From positions 80,610-144,609 of the forward strand of contig NZ_JAHLYT010000045.1 of the NCBI RefSeq assembly GCF_025128095.1: 64,000 bases of DNA, written 5' to 3'. The notes below the pieces were generated by a model. That model was given only the letters and a program-made list of their open reading frames with translations. It searched no databases and was not told where the DNA came from. The stretch is from Synechococcus sp. CS-1328 (GTDB lineage Bacteria; Cyanobacteriota; Cyanobacteriia; PCC-6307; Cyanobiaceae). Position 1 is the stretch's first letter; every line of letters starts with the position of its first letter. Made by a program: the position numbers and the translations under genes. Shown here in pieces: positions 52,957 to 62,222 of this stretch.

Positions 52957-54519
52957 ATGGGGCCCCATCAAAGAGCCCTCAGACCCTTGTCGGAGCTGCG
53001 CGAGACCCGCCTGGAGAAAGCCCGGACCCTAGCTGCGCTGGGCCAGGGTCCCTACGCCCTGCGCTTCGAGCCCAGCCACAGCACCGCCGAGCTCCAGGCC
53101 GCCCATGCCGATCTGCCCAAGGGCGAAGAGCGCGACCTCAGCGTTGCGATTGCAGGTCGGGTGATGACCCGTCGGGTGATGGGCAAGCTCGCCTTCTTCA
53201 CCCTGGCTGATCAGAGCGGCCCGATCCAGCTGTACCTGGAGAAAGCCACACTTGATGCGGCATCTCCTGATTCGCCGCCGCCTGGGGCCTTTGCCCACCT
53301 CACTTCCCTGGTCGATGCCGGTGACCTGATCGGTGTGGAGGGCAGCCTGCGCCGCACCGACCGGGGCGAGCTCTCGGTGAAGGTGAAGAGCTGGTCGATG
53401 CTGAGCAAGAGCCTTCAGCCGCTGCCGGACAAGTGGCACGGCCTGGCCGATGTGGAGAAGCGCTACCGGCAGCGCTACCTCGATCTGATCGTGTCGCCCC
53501 ACACCCGCGAGACCTTCCGGCGTCGTGCCCTGGCGGTGAGTGCCATGCGCCGCTGGCTGGATGAGCGGGATTTCCTGGAGATCGAGACACCGGTGCTGCA
53601 GAGCCAGCCCGGCGGTGCCGATGCCCGGCCGTTCGAGACCCACCACAACACCCTCGATCTGCCGCTGACCCTGCGCATCGCCACCGAGCTGCACCTCAAA
53701 CGGCTGGTGGTGGGCGGCTTCGAGCGGGTCTACGAGCTGGGCCGCATCTTCCGCAACGAGGGGGTAAGCACCCGCCACAACCCCGAGTTCACGTCGGTGG
53801 AGGTCTACCAGGCCTACGCCGACTACACCGACATGATGGAGCTCACCGAGCAGCTGATCGCCCACGTCTGTCAGCAGGTGTGCGGCACCACCGCGATCAG
53901 CTACCAGGGCACCGCGATTGATCTGACGCCGCCCTGGCGCCGCGCCACCATGCATGCGCTGGTGCAGGACGCCACCGGGCTCGACTTCACCACCTTCTCC
54001 ACGCGGGAGCAGGCCGCCGCCGCCATGGAAAGCCAGGGACTGGTGGCGCCGGCCCTGGCCGATTCCGTCGGCCGGCTGCTGGTGGAGGCCTTCGAGCAGC
54101 GGGTGGAGGAGAGCCTGATCCAGCCCACCTTCGTGCTCGATTACCCCGTCGAGAATTCACCCCTGGCACGCGCCCACCGCAGCAAACCGGGGATGGTGGA
54201 GCGGTTTGAGCTGTTCATCGTGGGGCGCGAGACCGCCAACGCCTTCAGCGAACTGATCGACCCGGTCGATCAGCGCCAGCGCCTCGAGGCCCAGCAGGAG
54301 CGCAAGGCGGCCGGCGACCTGGAGGCCCAGGGTGTGGATGAGGATTTTCTGCAGGCCCTCGAGGTGGGCATGCCTCCCACCGGCGGTCTTGGTATCGGCA
54401 TCGACCGGCTGGTGATGCTGCTCACGGACAGCCCCTCGATCCGCGACGTGATCGCCTTTCCGTTGCTGCGGCCGGAGCAGCGGGCGGAGACCCGCCCAGA
54501 GCAGGGCGGTGAGGGCTGA
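52957..54519 (+). CDS. lysS: lysyl-tRNA synthetase, class II
   Basis: A 520-residue enzyme charging tRNA-Lys. The N-terminal OB-fold anticodon domain ([23 protein letters not shown]) is followed by the class II core: motif 1 near [15 protein letters not shown], motif 2 in [26 protein letters not shown] and motif 3 in [27 protein letters not shown]. The start is uncertain: ATG 52957 is listed, but TTG 52987 gives the family N-terminus [14 protein letters not shown] and may be the true one. It follows rpaB by 58 nt on the same strand. Confidence 0.97.
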   Translation: MGPHQRALRPLSELRETRLEKARTLAALGQGPYALRFEPSHSTAELQAAHADLPKGEERDLSVAIAGRVMTRRVMGKLAFFTLADQSGPIQLYLEKATLDAASPDSPPPGAFAHLTSLVDAGDLIGVEGSLRRTDRGELSVKVKSWSMLSKSLQPLPDKWHGLADVEKRYRQRYLDLIVSPHTRETFRRRALAVSAMRRWLDERDFLEIETPVLQSQPGGADARPFETHHNTLDLPLTLRIATELHLKRLVVGGFERVYELGRIFRNEGVSTRHNPEFTSVEVYQAYADYTDMMELTEQLIAHVCQQVCGTTAISYQGTAIDLTPPWRRATMHALVQDATGLDFTTFSTREQAAAAMESQGLVAPALADSVGRLLVEAFEQRVEESLIQPTFVLDYPVENSPLARAHRSKPGMVERFELFIVGRETANAFSELIDPVDQRQRLEAQQERKAAGDLEAQGVDEDFLQALEVGMPPTGGLGIGIDRLVMLLTDSPSIRDVIAFPLLRPEQRAETRPEQGGEG

Positions 54520-54528
54520 AGGGCGCAA

Positions 54529-54568
54529 TGGGATAATCCCTACGGTAGGCAATCACCCCCAACGGGGG
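54529..54568 (+). promoter_or_regulatory. extended -10 promoter and leader hairpin of small gene
   Basis: TG at 54529-54530, one base, then GATAAT (54532-54537) make an extended -10 promoter without a recognisable -35. A hairpin CCCCC-AAC-GGGGG (54556-54568) lies in the predicted leader, ending 10 nt before the ATG at 54579, where it could affect ribosome access. Confidence 0.4.
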
Positions 54569-54578
54569 CAGCGATTCC

Positions 54579-54842
54579 ATGAGTGGCGAGCGCGTCGGTT
54601 TCCGCTTCCAGCACGCAGATGCGGTCGTGAAGCGCAACCCCCAGGGTCGTTCGCGCCGGGGATGGGTGATGGAGCCGGTGGAGCAGACCACCAGCCGTGG
54701 CACCAAGATGCCCGCCTATCGGATCCGCTGGCGCGACAGCGAACGTCCTGAGATCGTGCTGCAGCACATGTTGATCGCCGATCCCGACCCCACCCCGCCG
54801 CCTGAGGGCGTCAGCCTGGTGCCCCCCGTTCCCAAGAAGTGA
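54579..54842 (+). CDS. small conserved cyanobacterial protein (possible NDH-1 assembly factor)
   Basis: An 87-residue soluble protein of unknown function with a compact beta-rich look: VGFRFQHADAVVKRNPQGRSRRGWVMEP, then RIRWRDSERPEIVLQHMLIADPDP. I recall close homologues in picocyanobacteria annotated as NAD(P)H dehydrogenase assembly family protein, related to plant CRR-type factors, but I cannot confirm this from sequence. There is no membrane segment, signal or metal motif. It has its own extended -10 promoter after lysS. It converges on the YdcF-like gene 13 nt away. Confidence 0.75.
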   Translation: MSGERVGFRFQHADAVVKRNPQGRSRRGWVMEPVEQTTSRGTKMPAYRIRWRDSERPEIVLQHMLIADPDPTPPPEGVSLVPPVPKK

Positions 54843-54855
54843 GTCCGGGCCGGGT

Positions 54856-55653
54856 TCAGCTCCAGCCCTTGAGCCGGTAGACCAGCAGACCCAGGTGTTC
54901 CTTGAGGGTCTGGCTGGTGAGCAGCAGGGCCCCGGCATCGGGAGCCAGATCCAGCGCCACACTGGCGGCTGTCGGGCTGCCGTAGTTGCTTCGGTTGGTC
55001 AGCTGGAAATCGCAGGCCACCGGAATCACCTCCAGGCCACTGCGGCGCTGGAACGTGGCCAGGGATCGCGGCATGTGGGTGGCGCTGGTCACGAGCAGGA
55101 TCCGTTTCCAGCCGCGCTGGCGGCCCAGCTGACCGATGTCGCGGGCTTCCTCGGCGGTGGTGCGGGAGCCCGGGTTGGTGAGGATCGCCGCGGGCGGAGC
55201 CCCCAGATCGATCGCCAGCTGGCGGGCGACCTCCGCCTCCGCGGGGGCAGGGTCGCCGCTGGCGAAGTGCACCTTGGCGCCGCTGGTGAGCAGCACCGGC
55301 GCCTTGCCCTGTCGCAGCAGCCGCAGGCCGGTGAGCAGCCGGTCGCCCGCCTCGTTCACTTCCACCTGGCGTCGTGGCGCCAGGGCGGGTCTGAGGCCGC
55401 TGCCCAGCACCACCACCGCATCGGCGCGGGGGATCACGGCAGGGGTGAGGGCCGCCGCCGGTTCCTCCAGCCCCCAGACCAGCTGGCGGCTGATGTAGGG
55501 CATCGCCGCGATCCAGAGCAGCAGCACGCCACCGCCCGACAGCCACGGCCCCCAGCGCCGCCGCCGGCCGGCCAGGCCAACCAGTTGCAGCAACAGGGCC
55601 AGGCCGAGGGGATAGAGCCCCAGCGGCAGCAGCTTGCTCAGCAGAAATCCCAT
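54856..55653 (-). CDS. YdcF-like (DUF218) membrane protein
   Basis: A 265-residue protein with two N-terminal membrane segments (LLPLGLYPLGLALLLQLVGL and WLSGGGVLLLWIAAMPYI) and a Rossmann-like DUF218 domain facing the periplasm or cytoplasm. The domain has VVVLGSGLRPAL, LTSGAKVHF, NPGSRTTAEEARDIGQL and LVTSATHMPRSLATF, the four motifs that build the putative active site. Family members (ElyC, SanA, YdcF) are linked to envelope polysaccharide metabolism and vancomycin sensitivity, but the reaction is unknown. ATG 55653. It lies 16 nt downstream of the coiled-coil gene's stop on the same strand and may be transcribed with the ergothioneine cluster. Confidence 0.9.
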   Translation of the reverse strand: MGFLLSKLLPLGLYPLGLALLLQLVGLAGRRRRWGPWLSGGGVLLLWIAAMPYISRQLVWGLEEPAAALTPAVIPRADAVVVLGSGLRPALAPRRQVEVNEAGDRLLTGLRLLRQGKAPVLLTSGAKVHFASGDPAPAEAEVARQLAIDLGAPPAAILTNPGSRTTAEEARDIGQLGRQRGWKRILLVTSATHMPRSLATFQRRSGLEVIPVACDFQLTNRSNYGSPTAASVALDLAPDAGALLLTSQTLKEHLGLLVYRLKGWS

Positions 55654-55669
55654 CGGGCCGGACGCCTCC

Positions 55670-56242
55670 TCAGGGGGTGTGGCCCTGGCGGCGCTTGAGG
55701 GCCTCCAGCTCCTGCCGGGTCTCGAAGGCGGCCCAGGCGGCCTCCAGGTTGTCGCTGGCGGGGGGTCGCGCTGTTTGGGCCGGCTCCGCTGGAGCCTCGG
55801 CAGCGGGTCTGCCGGTGCTCTGCTGGCGGGGCTGTTGGGTTGGCCGGCCCTGGCGAGCGCGGGCGGCCAGCTCCTCGAGGGCGGCCTCGGTGGCGGCGAA
55901 GCTCTGGCCCAGATTCGCCAGCTCCTGCCAGGCGCGGCGCCCCTGCTCCATCAAGGCCTCGCAGCGAGCGACGGCCTGATCGGCCAGCTCGGTGGCGCCG
56001 GCAGCGCGGGCCCGCGTGATCCGCTCCTGCCACTGGCGAATCTCACCGGCCAGCCGCAGCAGCTCCTGGCGCCGCTGCTCGGCCTGGCCCTGCAGGCTGC
56101 GTCGCCGCGTCTGCAGCTCAAGCTGGCGATCGCGGGCCTCCTGCTCAGCCAGCAGGGCGTCCTGCTCGGGGTTGGCCTGCAGGAAGGCCTCCAGCTGCTG
56201 CTCCAGCCGTGCCTCCAGCTCTTCGAACCAGCTGCTAGCCAT
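55670..56242 (-). CDS. coiled-coil protein of the ergothioneine cluster
   Basis: A 190-residue, mostly helical and highly charged protein. Residues ~5-120 form a long coiled coil reminiscent of PspA (LEQQLEAFLQANPEQDALL, QAEQRRQELLRLAGEIRQWQERI), then a Pro/Gln/Ala-rich linker and a short C-terminal helix (LEAAWAAFETRQELEALKRRQ). To my recollection, homologues next to egtD are annotated as hercynine metabolism protein, a name based only on gene neighbourhood. There is no catalytic motif. It is third in the egtB / egtD / small-protein run (reading leftward), separated from the small protein by 12 nt. The function is unknown. Confidence 0.78.
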   Translation of the reverse strand: MASSWFEELEARLEQQLEAFLQANPEQDALLAEQEARDRQLELQTRRRSLQGQAEQRRQELLRLAGEIRQWQERITRARAAGATELADQAVARCEALMEQGRRAWQELANLGQSFAATEAALEELAARARQGRPTQQPRQQSTGRPAAEAPAEPAQTARPPASDNLEAAWAAFETRQELEALKRRQGHTP

Positions 56243-56254
56243 GCGTGTCTGACC

Positions 56255-56518
56255 TCAGGCCTCGGTGGGGTCGGCGGCGGCGACCGGGAGTGGCTCACCG
56301 GGGGCGCGGGTGATCAAGGGCGCCTCGATTTCCTCCTGCAGCGGCGTGATCGCCGCTTCCCGCGAGCGGAGCAGCAGCTGGGTGAGCCGCGCCACGGCCC
56401 CCTCCCCCAGCTCCACACGGCCGATCCGATCGAAGGCCTGGTGGTAGAGACCCTCCAAGTCTTCGATCAGCCCTTCCCGCACCTGGCGCATCGCCGCCCG
56501 TTGTTCGTCCCGGCTCAT
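56255..56518 (-). CDS. small protein of the ergothioneine cluster
   Basis: An 87-residue acidic, helical protein with no membrane segment, metal motif or catalytic signature: MSRDEQRAAMRQVREGLIED, then a helix around YHQAFDRIGRVELGEG. I recall the label hercynine metabolism small protein for homologues; it again rests on neighbourhood. ATG 56518 follows the egtD stop by 16 nt and precedes the coiled-coil gene. It may pair with that coiled-coil protein, since both are helical and adjacent. This is inference. Confidence 0.72.
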   Translation of the reverse strand: MSRDEQRAAMRQVREGLIEDLEGLYHQAFDRIGRVELGEGAVARLTQLLLRSREAAITPLQEEIEAPLITRAPGEPLPVAAADPTEA

Positions 56519-56534
56519 GACTGCTCCTGGAGGC

Positions 56535-57551
56535 TCATCGCCCCACCGTTGTCGCTGGTTCCGAGTCTGCCTGCACCAGCAGGTGCAGGGACAGGTCGTT
56601 GGCCGGATCACTCCAACGGCGGGTGCCGCGCCAGCCGGCGGTGGCCGCCAGGGCCGTGAACGCCTCAGGCGTGTACTTGTGGCTGTATTCGGTGATCAGC
56701 GGCTCCCCGGCAGCGAAGCGCCAGCTGGATCCGGCCAGCTGCACCGTCTGCTCCCGCCGGCTCACCAGCGCCATGGCGATGCGGCTGTGCTGTGGCTGCC
56801 AGCGGGCCTGGTACTGGAACTGGGCGGGGTCGAAGTCGCCCCCCAGATCCCGGTTGAGCCGGGCCAGCAGGTTGAAGGCGAAGGCGGCCGAGACCCCCGC
56901 TGCGTCGTCGTAGGCGGCCTCCAGCCGCTGCGGTGCCTTGGGCTGATCGATGCCGATCAGCAGGCGGCCACTGGGGCCCTGCAGCCGGGCGAACTGGCGC
57001 AGCAGGGCGCGGGCTTCCTCCGGATCGAAGTTGCCCAGGGAGCTGCCAGGGTAGAAGCCCAGCAGCGGCTGGCCCTCCAGCAGGGGATGGTCGGGCAGCT
57101 GCTCCATCTGGCTGTAGTCGCAGCAGATGCCCAGCACCGGCACGGGTGGATGGCGCCGTTGCAGGGCGTCGCAGGCTTCGGCCAGGTGGTCGGCGCTGAT
57201 GTCGAGGGCCACGTAGGCGGCCGGCCGCAGGGCGTTCAGCAGCGGACCCACCTTGCGGGCGTTGCCGGCGCCGAATTCCACCAGTACGCCGTTGCCCAGG
57301 GCCGCCGCCAGTTGCGGCGCCGTGCTCTCCAGCAGGGCTGTTTCGGTGCGGGTGAGGCTGTATTCCGGCTGGGCGCAGATCGTCTCGAACAGCCGCGATC
57401 CCTCGGCGTCGTAGAGCAGCCAGGCGGGCAGCTGCCGCGGTTTGCGGGCCATGCCGTGGCGCACCAGGCGGGCCATGTCGGCGGGCTCTGGGTGGAGGTC
57501 GATGAACCGACGGCTGCAGTCCTGCTGACGCTGCTCGAGGTGGGCTGTCAT
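56535..57551 (-). CDS. egtD: L-histidine N-alpha-methyltransferase EgtD
   Basis: A 338-residue SAM-dependent enzyme that trimethylates histidine to hercynine, the first step of ergothioneine synthesis. The family motifs are present: LYDAEGSRLFETICAQPEYSLTRTE, the SAM-binding VEFGAGNARKVGPLLNAL, YVALDISADHLAEA, FYPGSSLGNFDPEEA and LIGIDQPKAPQRLEAAYDDA. The C-terminal FITEYSHKYT-like segment (LITEYSHKYTPEAF) carries residues that hold the histidine. ATG 57551 overlaps the egtB stop as ATGA, so the two are translated together. The homocysteine-recycling enzyme AhcY for the by-product is encoded at 46059. Confidence 0.96.
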   Translation of the reverse strand: MTAHLEQRQQDCSRRFIDLHPEPADMARLVRHGMARKPRQLPAWLLYDAEGSRLFETICAQPEYSLTRTETALLESTAPQLAAALGNGVLVEFGAGNARKVGPLLNALRPAAYVALDISADHLAEACDALQRRHPPVPVLGICCDYSQMEQLPDHPLLEGQPLLGFYPGSSLGNFDPEEARALLRQFARLQGPSGRLLIGIDQPKAPQRLEAAYDDAAGVSAAFAFNLLARLNRDLGGDFDPAQFQYQARWQPQHSRIAMALVSRREQTVQLAGSSWRFAAGEPLITEYSHKYTPEAFTALAATAGWRGTRRWSDPANDLSLHLLVQADSEPATTVGR

Positions 57552-58957
57552 GCCGCGCCCCCAGCCGGCGCTGCGCCATCGCGGGCCAGCCGAAGGCCGG
57601 CAGCCATCCAGCGACAGGCCGGTGGGTAGAAGTTCCGGTAGGTGAGCCGCTGGTGATCCGGTGGCGTCAGGAAACCGCTGCCGCGCAGCACCATCTGGGA
57701 GCTCATGAATTTGCCGTTGTATTCACCCACTGCGCCGGCCGCGGGCTGGAAGCCCGGGTAGGGCCGGTAGGGGCTGGCGGTCCACTGCCAGAGCAGACCG
57801 AAAGCCTGGGGCAGGCGGCCGCTGGTGGCCGCCACTTCCCACTCGGCTTCGCTGGGCAGCCGCGCCCCGGCCCAGCGGGCGTAGGCATCGGCCTCAAACC
57901 AGCTGAGGTGCCGCACCGGAGCCTGCGGATCCCGTGGCTGCCGTCCCGCCAGGCTGAATTCATCGTCGCCGCGCCAGTAGCGGGGAGCCCGCCAGCCGCG
58001 GTCGCAGGCCACCGCCCAGCCCTCGCTCATCCACCACTCGGGCTGCTCGTAACCCCCAGCCGCGATGAAGGCGGCCATCTCGGCGTTGGTCACAAGCCGC
58101 TCGGCGATCTGGAAGCCCTCCAGCCAGACGCGGTGACGGGGGCCCTCGTGATCGAAGGCGAACCCGCCGGGCGAACCCTCGGGGCCGCCGCTGCCCGGTA
58201 GGGGGCCGATCGCCACCAGGCCCTCAGCGAAGCTCAGCCAGCCAGCCTGCCCACCACTGCTGCGCCCAGTGACGTCTGCAGGGTCAGGGGTGTGGTGCGC
58301 GCGCGCCAGGGCGCGGTAGCGGCCTTCTGGGTCGTCGTGCCAGGCGGGCACTGCCACCGCGCTGTTTTCGAGGCCATCGCTGATCAGTGCAGCGGCTGGC
58401 TTGGGCCGGTCACGGCCACCAGCGCCGCTGTAGGCCGGTTCCAGGGGATTGCGGCTGAAGCCGTCCAGCAGGTCCATCAGCAGCAGCTCCTGGTGCTGCT
58501 GCTCGTGTTGCAGCCCCAGTTCGAGCAGCGCCAGCGCTGGGCGCGCCCGTTCCTCGGGCCAGGCCTCCAGTCGGTCGAGCAGCAGCTCCAGGGCCTGATC
58601 CACCTCCTGCCGCCAGGCCAGTACCTCCGCGATCGGTGGCCGGCTGAGCAGGCCCCGCTGCGGCCGCGGATGGCGCGCTCCCACGGCGTCGTAGTAGCTG
58701 TTGAACAGGTAGCGCCACAGCTCCGGTGAGGCGGCGCCACTGGCTGGATCCGGCCGCAGCAGGAATTCCTCGAAGAACCAGGTGGTGTGGCCCAGGTGCC
58801 ACTTGGGCGGGCTGGCGTCGGCCATGCCCTGCAGGCAGAGGTCTTCCGGTTCGAGCGGCGCGATCAGGCGTTCGCTGATCTGGCGCACCTCTCGCAGCCG
58901 CTGCCGCAGCGTCATCAGCGGTGGCCGCCCACTCGCTGTGCCCGTCCGGGGAACCAT
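57548..58957 (-). CDS. egtB: hercynine oxygenase / sulfoxide synthase EgtB
   Basis: A 469-residue non-haem iron enzyme that joins hercynine to a thiol donor with O2. The N-terminal DinB-like domain supplies the three-histidine iron site: KWHLGHTTWFFEEFLL and LGLQHEQQHQELLLMDL. The C-terminal formylglycine-enzyme-like (C-type lectin) domain holds EMAAFIAAGGYEQPEWW-like, RLPSEAEWEVAA and RNFYPPACRWMAAGLRLARD. Whether cysteine or gamma-glutamylcysteine is the sulfur donor cannot be decided, but a divergent cysteine synthase next door fits cysteine supply. ATG 58957 has AGAGGG ~9 nt upstream; ATG 58915 is the alternative. The long open frame further upstream is antisense to the cysteine synthase and is rejected. 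Confidence 0.94.
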   Translation of the reverse strand: MVPRTGTASGRPPLMTLRQRLREVRQISERLIAPLEPEDLCLQGMADASPPKWHLGHTTWFFEEFLLRPDPASGAASPELWRYLFNSYYDAVGARHPRPQRGLLSRPPIAEVLAWRQEVDQALELLLDRLEAWPEERARPALALLELGLQHEQQHQELLLMDLLDGFSRNPLEPAYSGAGGRDRPKPAAALISDGLENSAVAVPAWHDDPEGRYRALARAHHTPDPADVTGRSSGGQAGWLSFAEGLVAIGPLPGSGGPEGSPGGFAFDHEGPRHRVWLEGFQIAERLVTNAEMAAFIAAGGYEQPEWWMSEGWAVACDRGWRAPRYWRGDDEFSLAGRQPRDPQAPVRHLSWFEADAYARWAGARLPSEAEWEVAATSGRLPQAFGLLWQWTASPYRPYPGFQPAAGAVGEYNGKFMSSQMVLRGSGFLTPPDHQRLTYRNFYPPACRWMAAGLRLARDGAAPAGGAA

Positions 58958-59038
58958 CGCTGCCGAGCCCTCTGGAGCTGACCCTAGGGAGTTGCCTACG
59001 ATCCGCCCACAGCAACGTTGTTCGAGAAGGCCAGCGCG

Positions 59039-60043
59039 ATGGGCGGTACGACTGAGGGGTTTGTCGGCGCGGTCGGCCACACCCCCCTGATCCGCCTGGC
59101 GGCCCTGAGCGCCCTCACCGGCTGCGACATCCTCGGCAAGGCCGAGTTCATGAACCCCGGCGGCTCCGTCAAGGATCGCGCCGCCCTCGGCATCCTGCTG
59201 GAAGCGGAGGAGCAGGGGCTGTTGCAGCCCGGCGGCACGGTGGTGGAGGGCACGGCGGGCAACACCGGCATCGGCCTGACCCACCTCTGCAATGCCCGGG
59301 GCTACAAGGCCCTGATCGTGATCCCGGACACCCAGTCGGACGAGAAGATCGGCCTGCTGCGCAGCCTCGGCGCTGAGGTGCGCACCGTGCCGGCGGTGCC
59401 GTACCGCGACCCCAACAACTATGTGCGGCTCTCGGGCCGCATCGCCGCCGAAACCCCAGGCGCTGTCTGGGCCAACCAGTTCGACAACCTGGCCAATCGC
59501 CGCGCCCACTACAACAGCACCGCTCCGGAGATCTGGGAGCAGACCGAGGGGCGGGTGGATGCCTGGGTGGCCGCCACCGGCACGGGGGGCACGTACGCCG
59601 GCGTGGCCCTCTATCTCAAGGAGAAGAATCCGGCAGTGCGCTGCGTGCTGGCCGATCCCCACGGCAGTGCCCTCTACAGCTGGGCCAGGACCGGCGCTCT
59701 GGAGGCCGAGGGCCGCTCGATCACCGAGGGCATCGGCAACAGTCGCGTCACCGCCAACCTGGAGGGGGCGCCGATCGACGACGCCGTGCGCATCGACGAT
59801 CAGGCCGCCCTCGACACGATCTACCAGTTGCTCTGGCAGGAGGGTCTGTTCCTGGGCGGCTCGGTGGGCATCAACGTGGCCGCGGCCGTGGAAACGGCCC
59901 GCCGCCTCGGGCCTGGCCATCGCATCGTCACCGTGCTGTGCGATAGCGGTGACCGCTACCGTTCCCGCCTCTACGACCGCGCTTGGCTGGAGAGCCGCGG
60001 TCTGCATCAGCCCGACCGCGACGGCGCTCAATCCCCGTCCTGA
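59039..60043 (+). CDS. cysK: cysteine synthase A (O-acetylserine sulfhydrylase)
   Basis: A 334-residue fold-type II PLP enzyme that makes cysteine from O-acetylserine and sulfide. The PLP Lys is in NPGGSVKDRAALGIL, the substrate loop is VEGTAGNTGIGL, the phosphate-binding glycine loop is ATGTGGTYAGVA and the C-terminal Ser is in CDSGDRYRSRLYD. TAGNTGI in place of the commoner TSGNTGI is a known variant of a cyanobacterial subgroup, to my recollection. ATG 59039 is chosen; TTG 59018 would add seven residues. It is divergent from egtB (81 nt) and shares TGATG with the kinase-like gene downstream. CysE at 25470 would provide its substrate. Confidence 0.94.
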   Translation: MGGTTEGFVGAVGHTPLIRLAALSALTGCDILGKAEFMNPGGSVKDRAALGILLEAEEQGLLQPGGTVVEGTAGNTGIGLTHLCNARGYKALIVIPDTQSDEKIGLLRSLGAEVRTVPAVPYRDPNNYVRLSGRIAAETPGAVWANQFDNLANRRAHYNSTAPEIWEQTEGRVDAWVAATGTGGTYAGVALYLKEKNPAVRCVLADPHGSALYSWARTGALEAEGRSITEGIGNSRVTANLEGAPIDDAVRIDDQAALDTIYQLLWQEGLFLGGSVGINVAAAVETARRLGPGHRIVTVLCDSGDRYRSRLYDRAWLESRGLHQPDRDGAQSPS

Positions 60044-62202
60044 TGGCGACCCCTTCCGATCCCAGCCCCGCCGCAGCGCCGGCTCCGCCGGAGGTGGGCC
60101 GTCTGATCGGCGAGCGCTACCAGCTGGAGCAGTGCCTCAGTGCCCCCAGCGATGGCGCCGCGCCGGTTCAGGGGCGCTTGTGGCGGGCCAGCGATCAGCT
60201 GGCTGCTGGAGCCTTGATGGCCCTGCGCCAGCTGGGTCCTGCGGCGGATCAGGAGGGTGCTCGGCGGCGCTGGAGCCAGCTGCAGACGGTGCTGCACCCG
60301 CAGGTACCGCGTTTCGGTGGCGCGATCACCGCTGGCGATGACCTCTGGCTGGTGCGGGAGTGGCAGGACGGGCGCACCTACCAGGAGCTGCTCCAGGCCC
60401 GCGCCGAGCGCCAGCTCGTGTTCGGCGCGGGTGAGCTCTTGCTGCTGCTGCGCCAGCTGCTGCCCGTGCTGGTGGCCCTGCACGGGCAGGAGCTGGTGCA
60501 CGGTGATCTCTGCCCGGCCAACCTGCTCCGCCGCGATCGGGATGGCCAGCCGGTGCTGCTGGATTTCGGCCTGGTGGGCGGCGGCGTCGTGGCCACGGCG
60601 GGCTACGCGCCCCCGGAACTGGCCCAGGGCGGCGTGACTGAGCCCTGGATGGATCTGCATGCCCTCGGTGTCACGGCCCTGGTGCTGCTGAGCGGCGACC
60701 CGCCGGCCTCCCTGCTCGATCCGGTCAGCCTGGCCTGGCGCTGGCCGGCGACGCTCGACGCCGAACCCGACCTGCGCCTCCAGCTGGAGCGCCTGCTGCA
60801 GCGGGATCCGGCCAGCCGCTTCGCCAGCGCCGCCCAGGCGCTGGCGGCGCTGCAGGGTCTCCCCATGCCGGACAGCACCGGCCCGGTGCCGCGTGCGGAT
60901 CGCACTCTGGTGTTGGTGGCGCCTGCCCCGGCAGCAGCTCCTGCTCCGGTCGCAGCGGTCGCCCTGCCGCAGCAGCAGCCCCCGCCGCCGCCCCAGATCC
61001 CTCCGTCACCGCTGCCTGGTCCCGCCTCGCCGGAACTGCCCCTCGTGGGCCTGGCTGAGAGCGCGACGCTGCCTGCCGTGGGGGCGGTGGCCCAGCGGCG
61101 CAGCCGCCAGGAGGCCAAGGAGGAGGAGGCCGAGAACGGGGTCTGGCCGGTGGTGCTGGCCCTGGTGCTCTCGGCCATCGTGGGCACGGCCGGTGGTTGG
61201 TGGTGGCTGAGCCGCGGCCGCACGGCCACCCCCAGGCTTCCGGAGGCCGGTCTGGCCGCCGGCGAGAGCCTGCCCCCTGAGGAGGTGGACCAACGCCAGC
61301 AGCTGCTCAACCGCCTGCGGGCCATGCAGGTGGATCGGGCCTGGTTCCTGCGGCTCGTGGATGCCAGCCTGCTGGCACAGTTCCCGGAGCGGCGCGGCCG
61401 GCTGCCCAGTGATTCCACCGAAGACGCGCCGCTGCGCAAGGTGTGGAACGAGCTGGCCGAGGAGTGGCTGGCACGGGTGGAGCAGTTGCCGCTGGCGGTG
61501 CGTCGCCGCCTCGGCAGCTACAGCCAGGCTGACTGGGAGCAGCGGCAACAGGCTCTGGTGGGGCAGGGCCTCAGTTCCGCCGTGCTGCGCCAGCTCGTCT
61601 CCGGCAGCGCCCAGAACCTCCTGCCCGGTCGGATCGGCATCGAGATTCCGCCGGAGCCCTTCCGCCAGCTCTGGTACGCCGCAGCCGAGCAGGGCCTGGC
61701 CGGGATGCGGATTGAGTCGATCCAGACCCGATCCCAGGAGGTTCAGGCCCTCTCGGCTGATGTGGATGCCGGTGGCGCCCGTCTGTTCCCGATCCAGCTG
61801 CCCCCCAACCACCGCCTGGTGCTGGGCGTGAACGGCTCACCCCTGATGCAGATGACCGTGTTCGCCGCCGATGGCAGTGTGCTTGAGGCCAGTGGCCCGC
61901 TGCGGGTGGTGAGTCTGCCGGCCCAGGCCCTCTCGCCCGTGCAGTTGCTGGTCACGAACGAGGGGCTTGCGCCGGCCCAGATCGTCCTGTCGCTGCGGGC
62001 TGATCCGCCACCACCGGAGCCGGAACCAGAGCCCCAGAACGCCGCTCCCGAGGCCGCGCCTCCCGCCGGCCGCAGCCCTGGCTCGCCTCAGGAACAGGGC
62101 TCCACGCCATCGCCGACACCCGGCCCAGCTGCCCCCAGCCGTCCCGCGGTTCCATCCACAGCCCCAATCCCGCCACCGCCGCCGCCCACAGACACCCCCT
62201 GA
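60043..62202 (+). CDS. membrane-anchored protein kinase-like protein, possibly degenerate
   Basis: A 719-residue protein. Residues ~15-285 are a serine/threonine kinase-like fold with the catalytic loop [12 protein letters not shown] (HGD replaces HRD), metal-binding [11 protein letters not shown] and [12 protein letters not shown] (APE motif). The glycine-rich loop is not recognisable and the usual VAIK lysine position reads ALRQL, so catalysis is doubtful. A proline-rich stretch (~300-350) precedes one membrane segment ([22 protein letters not shown], ~385). The ~300 residues beyond it are presumably periplasmic and contain an unassigned helical and beta region, followed by a Pro-rich tail. 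The ATG overlaps the cysK stop (TGATG). The role is unknown; a signalling or scaffold function at the envelope is possible. Confidence 0.78.
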   Translation: MATPSDPSPAAAPAPPEVGRLIGERYQLEQCLSAPSDGAAPVQGRLWRASDQLAAGALMALRQLGPAADQEGARRRWSQLQTVLHPQVPRFGGAITAGDDLWLVREWQDGRTYQELLQARAERQLVFGAGELLLLLRQLLPVLVALHGQELVHGDLCPANLLRRDRDGQPVLLDFGLVGGGVVATAGYAPPELAQGGVTEPWMDLHALGVTALVLLSGDPPASLLDPVSLAWRWPATLDAEPDLRLQLERLLQRDPASRFASAAQALAALQGLPMPDSTGPVPRADRTLVLVAPAPAAAPAPVAAVALPQQQPPPPPQIPPSPLPGPASPELPLVGLAESATLPAVGAVAQRRSRQEAKEEEAENGVWPVVLALVLSAIVGTAGGWWWLSRGRTATPRLPEAGLAAGESLPPEEVDQRQQLLNRLRAMQVDRAWFLRLVDASLLAQFPERRGRLPSDSTEDAPLRKVWNELAEEWLARVEQLPLAVRRRLGSYSQADWEQRQQALVGQGLSSAVLRQLVSGSAQNLLPGRIGIEIPPEPFRQLWYAAAEQGLAGMRIESIQTRSQEVQALSADVDAGGARLFPIQLPPNHRLVLGVNGSPLMQMTVFAADGSVLEASGPLRVVSLPAQALSPVQLLVTNEGLAPAQIVLSLRADPPPPEPEPEPQNAAPEAAPPAGRSPGSPQEQGSTPSPTPGPAAPSRPAVPSTAPIPPPPPPTDTP

Positions 62203-62222
62203 GACCGGGGATTGCAGGCGGC

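Noticed and set aside
58958..60031. Upstream extension of the egtB frame to 60031
   Set aside because: The extension is antisense to cysteine synthase; family similarity starts at the ATG near 58957 or 58915.
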